This document shows, piece after piece, positions 56,101 to 64,000 of a DNA stretch of 64,000 nucleotides. A program made the position numbers and the translations under genes. This stretch comes from Psychroserpens ponticola (GTDB lineage: Bacteria > Bacteroidota > Bacteroidia > Flavobacteriales > Flavobacteriaceae). The stretch lies in contig NZ_CP116221.1 of NCBI RefSeq assembly GCF_023556315.2, forward strand, positions 558,001 through 622,000. Reading direction: 5' to 3'. How positions within the stretch are numbered: the stretch's first letter is position 1; the number at the start of each line of letters is the position of its first letter. The notes beneath the pieces are model-generated. The model was not told where the DNA came from and did no database searches. It saw nothing but the letters and a program-made list of their open reading frames with translations.

Positions 56101-59100
56101 GTAGATTTAGCAACATTGTCTGTAAGTGGCTATTGTAATACAACAGCACAAGTCGTATCAGTAGATATTAATGCTAAGGATGATTGTGGAGAAACAAATC
56201 CAGTAACAGCAACGTTTACAGTTCCAGCTTACTCAAATGATTTAGCTTTAATTGGTGATTGCCCAACAGAAAATGGAGTAGATGGCTGTTCAACCAATGC
56301 AGAGATTTCAGCAGCTTTCGATACATGGAAAGCAGCAGTATTAGCTAACTTTAGTGCAACAGGAGGTTGTAATGCAGAGGTAGAATATTCTACAGATGTA
56401 TCAGCTTTACAAGCACCAACTCAATGTGGAACCGCAGACCAAATCATTTCAGTAGATATAAATGCTAAGGATGAATGTGGACAAACTTCAGTAACAACAT
56501 GTAGCTTTACAGTTAAAGCTTTTGATTCTACCTTAGAAGTGACAGATGTATCAGATGAGAGTTATGATTCATGTGATTATACAAGTCAGTCAGGAGTAGA
56601 TTCAGCATTCCAAGCATTTTTAGATAAGTTTGGTTATACAGGAGGTTGTGATGCTTCAGGACAATTGGCAAGTGCTTATAGTGCACCAGACTTATGTGTT
56701 GGAGGAACAGTAAATGTGACGTATAACGTAACCGATTTATGTGAATCTGATAATGAAACAGCAAGTTTCACGATTACACCTTCAGAAGCATTAGAAGTGA
56801 GTTGTGCAACAGCTGTTAGTTTAAGTTCTTCATCAACACAACAAGAGATAGAAGATGCTTACGATGCATGGAAGCTAGAGTTCACTAAAACAGGAGGTTG
56901 TGAAGCAACCGATAACTTAGATACGTTCCCAAGCTTACCAAGTTTTGATTGTGGTACAGCTGTAGACCTTAGTTTTACATACACAGCAATAGATCGTTGT
57001 CATCCAAATGGCGTAAGTTGTAGTTCAACATTCTTTGTGCCTGGAATAGTAGGTTTGACAGTAACATGTCCAGATCCAGTTAATTTACCAGCATGTAGTT
57101 CTGATGCAGATATTTTAGAAGCCTACAATGCATGGAAAGCAGGCTTTGTTGTCAACGGTGGAGATAATCCAACATCAAATATTGCTTTACTTGAAGCCTT
57201 TGACACCACACAATTATTGAATTGTTATGGAGGTACATCTTTAGGCTTTAATTTTTATGCTTATGATGCTTGTCATCCAAATGGAGTAAATTGTCGTTCA
57301 GATTTTATAATTGATTCAAGTGAAATATTAGGATTAAGTAGAAAACCAGCTGATGTAACTACATCAGCCTGTGTAAATCCAGCAGATGAGTTTGCAGCAT
57401 GGATTTTAGCTTTAGAAAATATGACAGTATCAGGAGGTTGTAATGCTGAGGTTGAGTATTCAGTAGATTTAGCAACATTGTCTGTAAGTGGCTATTGTAA
57501 TACAACAGCACAAGTCGTATCAGTAGATATTAATGCTAAGGATGATTGTGGAGAAACAAATCCAGTAACAGCAACGTTTACAGTTCCAGCTTACTCAAAT
57601 GATTTAGCTTTAATTGGTGATTGCCCAACAGAAAATGGAGTAGATGGCTGTTCAACCAATGCAGAGATTTCAGCAGCTTTCGATACATGGAAAGCAGCAG
57701 TATTAGCTAACTTTAGTGCAACAGGAGGTTGTAATGCAGAGGTAGAATATTCTACAGATGTATCAGCTTTACAAGCACCAACTCAATGTGGAACCGCAGA
57801 CCAAATCATTTCAGTAGATATAAATGCTAAGGATGAATGTGGACAAACTTCAGTAACAACATGTAGCTTTACAGTTAAAGCTTTTGATTCTACCTTAGAA
57901 GTGACAGATGTATCAGATGAGAGTTATGATTCATGTGATTATACAAGTCAGTCAGGAGTAGATTCAGCATTCCAAGCATTTTTAGATAAGTTTGGTTATA
58001 CAGGAGGTTGTGATGCTTCAGGACAATTGGCAAGTGCTTATAGTGCACCAGACTTATGTGTTGGAGGAACAGTAAATGTGACGTATAACGTAACCGATTT
58101 ATGTGAATCTGACAATGAAACAGCAAGTTTCACGATTACACCATCAGCAGCATTAGAGGTAAGTTGTCCATCAGCTGTTAGTTTAGATTCGTCTTCTACA
58201 GAGCAAGAGATATCAGATGCTTATGAAGCATGGAAATTAGAGTTCACTAAAACAGGAGGCTGTGAAGCAACCGATAACTTAGGAACTTTCCCAAGCTTAC
58301 CAGATTTTAATTGTGGAACAGCAGTAGATCTTAATTTTACATATAGAGCAACAGACCGTTGTCATCCAAATGGTGTGACTTGTAGTTCAACATTCTATGT
58401 TCCTGGAGTAACAGGATTAACAGTAAATTGTCCAACAGATGTAAATTTAGACTCATGTACAAGTTCAGCAGATATCTTAACGGCTTATAATTTATGGATA
58501 GCAGGATTTGGAGTCAATAATGGCGATAGTCCAACATCTAATATTGGAGATATACCAGCATTACCAGCTTATGAGTGTGGAACAGCAATAGACTTATCAT
58601 TTACATTGTCTGCAACGGATACTTGTAATCCAAATGGCGTAAGTTGTACATCAACATTTAAAGTTGAAGCAGCAGCAGACTTAACATTAGTAGGTACTTG
58701 CCCAACAGTTAATGAAGTTGATGGCTGTTCAACCAATGCAGAGATTTCATCAGCGTTTGAGATATGGAAAGCTGCAGTTTTGGCTAATTTTAGTGCCACA
58801 GGAGGTTGTAATGCAGAGGTTGAATATTCAACAGATGTATCTGCTTTACAAGCACCAACACAATGTGGAACAACAGATCAAGTAATATCAGTAGATGTAA
58901 ACGCTAGTGACGATTGTGCAAAAACAACCGCTATAACATGTAGCTTTACAGTTAAAGCTTTTGAATCAACTTTAGAGTTAGCTGAAGTAGCAGACGAGAG
59001 TTATGCGTCATGTGATTATGCAGATCAAACTGGAGTAGATGCAGCCTTCCAAACGTTTTTAGATAAGTTTGGTTATACAGGAGGATGTGATGCATCAGGA

Positions 59101-61032
59101 CAATTGGCAAGTGTTTATAGTGCTCCAGACTTATGTGCTGGAGGAACAGTAAGCGTAACGTATGATGTCACTGATTTATGTGAGAATGGTAGTGATACAG
59201 CAAGTTTCACGATTACACCTTCAGAAGTATTAGAAGTGAGTTGCCCAACAGCAGTTAATTTAGATGCCTCTTCAACACAGCAAGAAATAGAAGCTGCCTA
59301 TGCAGCATGGAAATTAGGATTCAGCATGACAGGAGGCTGTGAAGCAACTGATAATTTAGGAAGCTTCCCAAGCTTACCTAGTTATGTTTGTGACACCAGT
59401 ATTGATTTATCATTTGACTATGTTGCAACAGATCGTTGTCATCCAAATGGTGTAAGTTGTAGTTCTACTTTTAATGTTGAAGGACGTGAGTCTGTAAATG
59501 CAGGAGGAAATGGAGCGCTTACAATTTGTGAAAATGGAACAGTTACTGCTCAAGAGTTATTTGAAGCTTTAGGAGGTGATCCTGATGAAGGTGGAACATG
59601 GAGTCCAGAACCAAATGGGGCAAATATATATACTTACACGGTTCAAGGAACTGATCCTTGTCCTGATGCTATGGCAACAATAACAGTTGAAGAATTGAAT
59701 CTAGAAATTTCAGCTAGTGAACCAATATGTGATGAAGAGATTGGAACTTATACAGTAAATGTTCAAGTTTCAGAAGGAACAGTTTCAAGTACGTTAGGGA
59801 TTCCAGTTGATAATGGTGGTGGTTCTTGGACTATTATTAATATTCCAACAGATAATAATATTGTTGTAACCACAACATCAACGGTTTCTAATGATGTAGA
59901 ATGTACTAGTTATATTGAAGTGATCTCTCCAGATTGTATTTGTATAGAGTTAGAAGTAGATTATACAGATGTATCATGTTTTGGTCTTGATGATGGAACA
60001 ATAACTATAAGTTATGTAACAGAAGGAGCAATAGTAACTGTAAATGGTGATCTGTATGATGCTGACATGTTTTATGAGCCAGGAACTTATACTGTTGTGG
60101 CTTATTTTGAAGGTAATGACGATGACGATTGTATCATTTCTCAAGATGTCACAATTGTAGAACCAGTATTAGTTGATGTACAGGTGAGTTCTACGGATGC
60201 GACTTGTTTTGGAGCTGATGATGGCACGATAACTATAGAAAGTTTAAGTGAAGGTGCATTTTATACAATTAAATTAAATGGTATTGGTTCAGATCTAAGC
60301 GGACAAGATTATTTTTCTCCAGGAACTTATGTTGTAGAAGCTAAATTAATTGATAATGCATTAAATAGAAATGGTTCATTTGATAAAAAGAATGAAACTA
60401 CTAGATCTCAAAACCCATGTGTTGATGGGAAATTAGTTGTAATTGGAGAGCCAAATGAGTTGATTTGTAAAATTGGTTCACCATTAAGTGGAGATTTAGT
60501 TAAATGTCAAGAGAGTTTTGATAATACTTTATCTGTTGCTGCTTTAGGAGGAACAGGTCCCTACACTTATGAGTGGACTATAAATAAAGTAGGAAGAATA
60601 CATGGTTGGGCATTTGATTCAGCTATAGATGGTTCAACAATTAGCTATTTTACAGGTATTGAAAATGTTAGGTTTACTGTTGAAATTACAGATGCTAATG
60701 GTTGTACAACAATGTGTGATTATCAGCTATCTTCTACATGTTCGAAGTCAGATTATTACAACATGTTTGGAAGAGATAATGATTTTAATTTTGAAACATT
60801 CCCTAATCCAACTAAAGGTAAGTTAACTATCAAGACTAATAGATTAACTGATAATAATGCAATTGTAGAGCTTTATGACTTGATTGGGACTAGAATATTT
60901 AGTCAATCATTTAATAAGATTAGTGATAAGAAAATTAATATTGATCTTTCTGGTTTAGCGAGTCAAGTGTATTACTTAAAAGTAATTACCAAAGATGGAA
61001 CTAAAATCAAAAAAGTTATTCTAGATAAATAA
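53167..61032 (+). CDS. Giant (2621 aa) T9SS-secreted vWA protein with 18 Cys-rich modules
   Basis: Architecture: signal peptide (about 1-46, ending FSIQAQ); a von Willebrand A domain (about 78-300) with the metal site DESNS (86-90) plus TDG at 195-197; a SprB-like segment (about 305-390); then 18 tandem modules (about 480-2105) of roughly 91 residues, each with an IxxAFxxW-type helix, a TGGC (once NGGD) turn and 4 or more Cys. Module types run [1-2-3-4-5] three times, then [2-3-4]. After these come a GGTW segment, two CFGxDDGTI SprB-like units and a T9SS type A sorting domain (about 2545-2621: FPNPTKGKLTIK to KKVILDK). It should be a cell-surface or secreted adhesin, stiffened by disulfides and binding through vWA. 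The ligand is unknown. It stands alone with its own promoter and terminator. Confidence 0.88.
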   Translation: MNAVAINSIKICCAFFNNIFLKLQVKRQVLLVLTFLLFSLFSIQAQTYCEDIAGRNCDDCPTIPVSPNPDMLVNCEDSIDIILIIDESNSIDSQTLENNVRDGVLAFLGELECKPVRVALIEFGSVANYVVPTYRAVGTSLTTDITNYFNDNVGFNGNTYTPDNFSNNNLGGTNWQAALLRANALPTADLLLMFTDGKPTAYSPNANNPGSSYDFCDSGSDTEEAEIYNAAIVANLLKAKDTHMFVLGIGNASSTYIPSITGTNEYNPSDGDLISNSDYEIDPNFANLAACFRNIANNLCSIIVESVGSTVCQGETNGVIDITLTTLAIGPFTVTVTNGPTSVSPFSTSQTNFSVSNLAAGTYKVKVESNDGCYEEGSVFVTIGVDTPDATCNNLADVLLETCTATIPTNFDAGDTDGELADVFSDVLTCGTAGIRHEDSNPGDICNGTTITRTYYLTDDTVDVQGVTCTRDFVFTAPALALSAAPADVTTSACVNPADEFAAWILALENMSATGGCNAEVEYSEDLNTLSVSGFCNTTAQVITVNINAKDDCGETTPVTATFTVSAYSNDLTLVGTCPTANEVDGCSTNLEISAAFDTWKSAVLANFSATGGCNAEVEYSTDVSALQAPTQCGSTDQIISVDINAKDDCGETSITTCSFTVKAFASTLLVTEVTDESYNSCDYTSQSGLDAAFQAFLDKFGYTGGCDASGQLASAYSAPDLCSGGTVSVTYNVTDLCESDNETASFTITPSEALEVSCATAVSLSSSSTQQEIEDAYDAWKLEFTKTGGCEATDNLDTFPSLPSFDCGTAVDLSFTYTAIDRCHPNGVSCSSTFFVPGIVGLTVTCPDPVNLPACSSDADILEAYNAWKAGFVVNGGDNPTSNIALLEAFDTTQLLNCYGGTSLGFNFYAYDACHPNGVNCRSDFIIDSSEILGLSRKPADVTTSACVNPADEFAAWILALENMTVSGGCNAEVEYSVDLATLSVSGYCNTTAQVVSVDINAKDDCGETNPVTATFTVPAYSNDLALIGDCPTENGVDGCSTNAEISAAFDTWKAAVLANFSATGGCNAEVEYSTDVSALQAPTQCGTADQIISVDINAKDECGQTSVTTCSFTVKAFDSTLEVTDVSDESYDSCDYTSQSGVDSAFQAFLDKFGYTGGCDASGQLASAYSAPDLCVGGTVNVTYNVTDLCESDNETASFTITPSEALEVSCATAVSLSSSSTQQEIEDAYDAWKLEFTKTGGCEATDNLDTFPSLPSFDCGTAVDLSFTYTAIDRCHPNGVSCSSTFFVPGIVGLTVTCPDPVNLPACSSDADILEAYNAWKAGFVVNGGDNPTSNIALLEAFDTTQLLNCYGGTSLGFNFYAYDACHPNGVNCRSDFIIDSSEILGLSRKPADVTTSACVNPADEFAAWILALENMTVSGGCNAEVEYSVDLATLSVSGYCNTTAQVVSVDINAKDDCGETNPVTATFTVPAYSNDLALIGDCPTENGVDGCSTNAEISAAFDTWKAAVLANFSATGGCNAEVEYSTDVSALQAPTQCGTADQIISVDINAKDECGQTSVTTCSFTVKAFDSTLEVTDVSDESYDSCDYTSQSGVDSAFQAFLDKFGYTGGCDASGQLASAYSAPDLCVGGTVNVTYNVTDLCESDNETASFTITPSAALEVSCPSAVSLDSSSTEQEISDAYEAWKLEFTKTGGCEATDNLGTFPSLPDFNCGTAVDLNFTYRATDRCHPNGVTCSSTFYVPGVTGLTVNCPTDVNLDSCTSSADILTAYNLWIAGFGVNNGDSPTSNIGDIPALPAYECGTAIDLSFTLSATDTCNPNGVSCTSTFKVEAAADLTLVGTCPTVNEVDGCSTNAEISSAFEIWKAAVLANFSATGGCNAEVEYSTDVSALQAPTQCGTTDQVISVDVNASDDCAKTTAITCSFTVKAFESTLELAEVADESYASCDYADQTGVDAAFQTFLDKFGYTGGCDASGQLASVYSAPDLCAGGTVSVTYDVTDLCENGSDTASFTITPSEVLEVSCPTAVNLDASSTQQEIEAAYAAWKLGFSMTGGCEATDNLGSFPSLPSYVCDTSIDLSFDYVATDRCHPNGVSCSSTFNVEGRESVNAGGNGALTICENGTVTAQELFEALGGDPDEGGTWSPEPNGANIYTYTVQGTDPCPDAMATITVEELNLEISASEPICDEEIGTYTVNVQVSEGTVSSTLGIPVDNGGGSWTIINIPTDNNIVVTTTSTVSNDVECTSYIEVISPDCICIELEVDYTDVSCFGLDDGTITISYVTEGAIVTVNGDLYDADMFYEPGTYTVVAYFEGNDDDDCIISQDVTIVEPVLVDVQVSSTDATCFGADDGTITIESLSEGAFYTIKLNGIGSDLSGQDYFSPGTYVVEAKLIDNALNRNGSFDKKNETTRSQNPCVDGKLVVIGEPNELICKIGSPLSGDLVKCQESFDNTLSVAALGGTGPYTYEWTINKVGRIHGWAFDSAIDGSTISYFTGIENVRFTVEITDANGCTTMCDYQLSSTCSKSDYYNMFGRDNDFNFETFPNPTKGKLTIKTNRLTDNNAIVELYDLIGTRIFSQSFNKISDKKINIDLSGLASQVYYLKVITKDGTKIKKVILDK
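55372..56733 (+). repeat. 1362-bp tandem repeat, copy 1 (454 residues)
   Basis: A unit of five Cys-rich modules (residues 736-1189 of the giant protein), phased from the end of one type-3 module to the end of the next. As far as I can compare by eye it is identical to 56734-58095 at the DNA level. The same period continues upstream and downstream in diverged form. Confidence 0.88.
56734..58095 (+). repeat. 1362-bp tandem repeat, copy 2 (454 residues)
   Basis: The second copy (residues 1190-1643). Identity to copy 1 stops just after the boundary: downstream at about 58112 the sequence reads GACAAT instead of GATAAT, then diverges. This marks a recent unequal crossover or slippage event. Confidence 0.88.
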
Positions 61033-61066
61033 CCAACTAGAATAATTGATTCTTAGCAACCTTCAG

Positions 61067-61107
61067 CACCTTTAATCTGTAACAAGATTGGAGGTGTTGT
61101 TTTTTTA
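61067..61107 (+). terminator. Intrinsic terminator after the giant gene
   Basis: CACCTTTAATCT (61067-61078) pairs with AGATTGGAGGTG (61085-61096), with two G-U pairs, around GTAACA, followed by TTG and a run of T. Confidence 0.85.
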
Positions 61108-61151
61108 TTTCGAAAAACCTGATTGATACCTTTAAAAGTATATATAACCAT

Positions 61152-61712
61152 TTACCTTGTGCAGTCGATTTTCCAAGTTGGATAGACAATGGTTTCAGTT
61201 AAATCTACCCATTCGCCAATCCATTTATAACCAGATTTGCTCATGTCATAAAACGTTAGCCTGAAGTAGCCGTCTGTTCCATTTGGTGCTTTTTGCTCCT
61301 TGTACAATATTATTTTGTCGTCTATTTTATTGCCTTCCCAAATGGGAAATTTTGTTGAAGGTGTTTTAGCAGAAAACCAATGCACATACCATTTGCTACT
61401 ATCTTTAATGAATTGTCTTATACTTCCTGAATGCGAACCATCAGGCTTTAAAGTTTGATCTTGAACAGCAGTGCCATTCATAATATATTTCCATTCCCAA
61501 GTGATGTCTTCTGAAGCATTCCAAGTGCCATCTTGTTTTCGGGTTGTAGATTTGCAATTGCATAAACCTATCATAGCTTTATAGTCTGTGATTTGTTCAG
61601 GTGCTTTCGGATTTGGAAGTCCGAATGGGTTTGTTTTCGAAACCTCATAATCATATTGTCCAAAACAAATTGAAGCGCATAAAGTGAAGCAAATAATAAA
61701 TGTCGTTTTCAT
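61152..61712 (-). CDS. Secreted protein of unknown function (DUF1579-like)
   Basis: 186 residues with a signal peptide (MKTTFIICFTLCASICFGQ). The mature part is rich in Trp and aromatic beta strands: WEWKYIMNGTAVQDQTLKPDG, WYVHWFSAKTPSTKFPIWEG and RLTFYDMSKSGYKWIGEW. This resembles DUF1579-type barrels that may bind small ligands. The Cys pair in GLCNCKST could form a disulfide. The function is unknown; it is a single gene after the LytTR gene, 105 bases away. Confidence 0.6.
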   Translation of the reverse strand: MKTTFIICFTLCASICFGQYDYEVSKTNPFGLPNPKAPEQITDYKAMIGLCNCKSTTRKQDGTWNASEDITWEWKYIMNGTAVQDQTLKPDGSHSGSIRQFIKDSSKWYVHWFSAKTPSTKFPIWEGNKIDDKIILYKEQKAPNGTDGYFRLTFYDMSKSGYKWIGEWVDLTETIVYPTWKIDCTR

Positions 61713-61817
61713 AACTGTTCGTTTTTGGTTGAATTCAAATCAAACAAAAAAAAGGGAGTTCTGCTAAGTTATTGCAGAGAGCGGTGTTTTATTTGCAGTA
61801 AAGAGCGTTAAGAAAAT

Positions 61818-62696
61818 CTAAATACTATTTAAAAAGTCTTTAACAGTTTTTAGGTTACTTTTAGATACAGGAACTTCAGTTTCATTTTGAAGAATAAGGT
61901 TTGGAGTATTTGCAAGATGTAATTCTGTTGCCAAATCCATGTTTACAATGGCTTTTCTGTGGACACGTAGAAAGTTGGTGTTGAGTTTTTCTTCTAAGGC
62001 TTTAAGAGAACTTCGCATTGTATAAGTTTTGTTTGTGATCGTATGAACTTTCACGCAATAATCGTCTGCTTCAATCCAACTAATTTGATCTACAGGAATA
62101 ATTTTACGTTTATTTCCGATTTTAATATTTAATACGGTTGATTTTTCATCAACTTGAGACCGTAATTTCTGATACAGTTTACTGTTTGTTAGTTTTAATT
62201 CTGAAAGTTGCTGTACTTCAATTTGAAGCTTTTCATTTTCAAAATATAAATATAGAATCAAACTTATGGCGATGTAGCCAAGTGTATAAATTGGTGCTTT
62301 TTGATAAGTGAAAAATGGAATATATTCTGAAAACAATTCAGTTATTGAAAACTCATTATTTGAAAGCATCATTTGTATCAAGGAAATGGTAATCATATTT
62401 ATGAATATCAGACTAAAAATTATTCCGATAAGTTTAAAAAGACCAAGCGTTGTTTTTTTTCGTGTAGTTTGTGCTTTTACAAACTTGATTAAAATGAATG
62501 AAAAGATCAACCAAATTAGCCAACGATAAGATTGTGTTTTTAGAATATCAAAAAATGTGATATCATCTGCTATCTGAAACCTTTTAATGTAATACAGTTG
62601 CTGAAAGGTTTCAAAAGTAATAGCAATTACTATGATTAAAGCGATAATTAGTACACTTTGTTTAGAGTTTGATATGTCTTTTAGCTTTAAAAGCAA
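61818..62696 (-). CDS. Membrane-anchored LytTR DNA-binding regulator
   Basis: 292 residues. The N-terminal 170 hold about four transmembrane segments (first at 16-34). A short coiled coil (NEKLQIEVQQLSELK) leads to a C-terminal LytTR domain (about 190-290) with ISWIEADDYCVKVHT, MRSSLKALEEKL, FLRVHRKAIVNM and VPVSKSNLKTV. It lacks a receiver domain, so it is a one-component regulator that would bind DNA from the membrane. Targets are unknown. It starts six bases after rluF. Confidence 0.88.
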   Translation of the reverse strand: MLLKLKDISNSKQSVLIIALIIVIAITFETFQQLYYIKRFQIADDITFFDILKTQSYRWLIWLIFSFILIKFVKAQTTRKKTTLGLFKLIGIIFSLIFINMITISLIQMMLSNNEFSITELFSEYIPFFTYQKAPIYTLGYIAISLILYLYFENEKLQIEVQQLSELKLTNSKLYQKLRSQVDEKSTVLNIKIGNKRKIIPVDQISWIEADDYCVKVHTITNKTYTMRSSLKALEEKLNTNFLRVHRKAIVNMDLATELHLANTPNLILQNETEVPVSKSNLKTVKDFLNSI

Positions 62697-62702
62697 TTGG
62701 TT

Positions 62703-63455
62703 TTATGTTCTAGTTGACTTTGCTTGATAATTCTTTTGAGAATTCTCAAGTAAAGCACTCAGTTCTTTAAATTCATCTTGGGTGAGTTCACGATATTCTC
62801 CAACAGGAGTGTCTAAAGCAATGTTCATGATTCTGACACGTTTTAAAGTTTGTACTTCGTAGTTTAAATAATCGCACATGCGTCTAATTTGCCTGTTTAA
62901 TCCTTGTGTCAATACAATTCTGAATGAAAACTTGCTCAGTTTTTCAACTTCACATTTCTTAGTGGTCTTTTTTAAATCATCAATATAAATTCCTCCAGAC
63001 ATACGTGTTATGAAGGTTTGAGAAATAGGTTTGTCTACGGTTACTATGTATTCTTTTTCGTGATTATTACTAGCGCGAAGAATTTTATTTACGATATCTC
63101 CATCATCAGTTAAGAGAATCAAACCTTCACTTGGTTTGTCTAATCGTCCAATAGGAAAGATGCGCTTAGGATAATTAATAAAGTCAATTATATTATCTTT
63201 TTCTACTCTAGTATCTGTTGTGCAAACAATGCCAATAGGCTTGTTGAAAGCTAGGTAAACAAATGCTTCTTTAGTGTTTTTAATTAATTTTCCATCTACA
63301 TGTACTTCATCGCTAATAGCGACTTTTGTTCCCATTTCAGGAACGACTCCGTTAATAGTTACACGTTTAGCATCAATTAATTTATCTGCTTCACGTCGTG
63401 AGCAATATCCAGCTTCGCTAAGGTATTTATTGATTCTTTTTAATTGTTCTGACAT
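62703..63455 (-). CDS. rluF: 23S rRNA pseudouridine synthase RluF-type
   Basis: 250 residues from the ATG at 63455. A TTG two codons further upstream is a weaker alternative. An S4 domain (LSEAGYCSRREADKLIDAKRV) is followed by the synthase domain with the catalytic Asp in IGRLDKPSEGLILLT, and LTQGLNRQIRRMCDYLNY. RluF modifies U2604 of 23S rRNA in Escherichia coli; the same target is assumed. It has 18 bases to the upstream hydrolase and six to the LytTR gene. Confidence 0.9.
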   Translation of the reverse strand: MSEQLKRINKYLSEAGYCSRREADKLIDAKRVTINGVVPEMGTKVAISDEVHVDGKLIKNTKEAFVYLAFNKPIGIVCTTDTRVEKDNIIDFINYPKRIFPIGRLDKPSEGLILLTDDGDIVNKILRASNNHEKEYIVTVDKPISQTFITRMSGGIYIDDLKKTTKKCEVEKLSKFSFRIVLTQGLNRQIRRMCDYLNYEVQTLKRVRIMNIALDTPVGEYRELTQDEFKELSALLENSQKNYQAKSTRT

Positions 63456-63473
63456 ATTCAAAAATACAACAAT

Positions 63474-64000
63474 CTAATTACTTACAAATGCCAAAATATG
63501 ATCATCAATAGTTTCAGATTTTAGCCCATGACCAAACCCTTCAGTAGTTATTAATTTAGCGTTTTTGTAGAAATTTCTAAAATCTTCAGCATCACTATAA
63601 GGAATTATAGCATCAAATTTGTCATGAATTAAAAGCCCTTTGGCTGTTATGGATTCAGAAAACTTAGCAGCATTAAAGTGTTCGGGTTTGTTGTTAAATC
63701 GCTCTTGAATAATTACATCCATAGATTTTGATGTTCGCATATTATAACCCATCATATTAACATATCTACTAAAAACAGATACAAAATTTGAAGGCGATCC
63801 AAGTAATATTAGTTTTTCAATAGTAGGCAATTGATATTTATGCTGAAAAAACGTTGTTGCCATTCCGCCAACCGAATGTCCAATAATAATTTTTGCATTA
63901 AATTTCTTTGCTACCACATTAATACATTCCGAATAAATCACAGCATTAAACCGTTTTCCACTTGATCTGCCATGAGCAGGAGCATCAAGTGCAATGATAT
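63474..64000 (-). CDS. Alpha/beta hydrolase, C-terminal part (5' end outside window)
   Basis: The frame is open to the right edge; the GTG at 63941 is internal. At least 174 residues are visible. ALDAPAHGRSSGKRF precedes the nucleophile elbow GHSVGG, then the catalytic Asp in IHDKFDAIIPYSD and His in EGFGHGLKS. A serine hydrolase acting on esters or similar substrates, substrate unknown. Probably in one operon with rluF. Confidence 0.85.
   Translation of the reverse strand, partial: IIALDAPAHGRSSGKRFNAVIYSECINVVAKKFNAKIIIGHSVGGMATTFFQHKYQLPTIEKLILLGSPSNFVSVFSRYVNMMGYNMRTSKSMDVIIQERFNNKPEHFNAAKFSESITAKGLLIHDKFDAIIPYSDAEDFRNFYKNAKLITTEGFGHGLKSETIDDHILAFVSN

Noticed and set aside
55178-58126. 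His/Leu-rich reading frames on the minus strand inside the giant gene
   Set aside because: They recur once per 1.36-kb repeat and are by-products of the repeated plus-strand coding sequence.
54601-59490. A CRISPR array or similar short-spaced repeat
   Set aside because: The repeats are in frame, about 273 bp per module and protein-coding, with no constant short repeat and variable spacer.

Overview
This AT-rich window looks like a chromosome of a marine-type Flavobacteriaceae (Bacteroidota). The evidence is the flavobacterial S10-spc-alpha gene order running into carA-eno-gltA, several start sites preceded by a TAnnTTTG -7 box instead of a classical sigma70 promoter, A-rich rather than Shine-Dalgarno leaders, type IX secretion (T9SS) sorting domains, and a FecI/FecR/TonB-receptor cassette. 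I cannot place the genus; the Winogradskyella/Psychroserpens neighbourhood is a guess from protein flavour.

Layout. (1) 1-15.3 kb: the end of fusA and the complete ribosomal-protein super-operon rpsJ to rplQ with secY, infA, rpmJ and rpoA, closed by a strong terminator at 15234-15267. Several gaps inside the operon hold hairpins that could be ribosomal-protein leader structures. Both S14 and L36 are forms that lack the zinc ligands. (2) 15.3-22.1 kb: carA, eno, a truncated T9SS protein remnant, a DUF481 outer-membrane protein, gltA and an arginine-deiminase-like enzyme. (3) 22.1-26.7 kb: a Cys-rich lipoprotein flanked by a 98-bp direct repeat copied from the end of the neighbouring old-yellow-enzyme gene, then a TPR protein and a secreted M28 peptidase. 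(4) 26.6-34.1 kb: a conserved housekeeping block of envelope, proteolysis and pyrimidine genes (ACBP, psd, cdsA, LUD, ftsH, rsfS, birA, SRPBCC, pyrE, NUDIX). (5) 34.1-43.6 kb: an LTA-synthase-like sulfatase, an M14 peptidase, a STAS-like protein, CtlX, a CpcT/CpeT homologue, a TPR histidine kinase and a GH53 galactanase. (6) 43.6-52.9 kb: argS, a sigma/anti-sigma/TonB-receptor cassette on the opposite strand, ffh, folD and a YwaF-type membrane protein. (7) 53.2-61.0 kb: one gene for a 2621-residue secreted protein with a von Willebrand A domain, 18 Cys-rich modules of about 91 residues, and a T9SS sorting domain. (8) 61.1-64.0 kb: a secreted DUF1579-like protein, a membrane LytTR regulator, rluF and a partial alpha/beta hydrolase.

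How it fits together. Most of the window is vertically conserved core. The variable parts are the giant adhesin-like gene, whose stalk contains two consecutive 1362-bp units that look identical; the lipoprotein flanked by the 98-bp repeat; the truncated T9SS remnant after eno; the regulator/TonB-receptor cassette between argS and ffh, which leaves an apparently orphan terminator upstream of ffh; and three kinds of palindromic intergenic element. The best candidate for something undescribed is the giant vWA protein and its five-module super-repeat. I saw no tRNA, rRNA, CRISPR array, transposase or phage gene.
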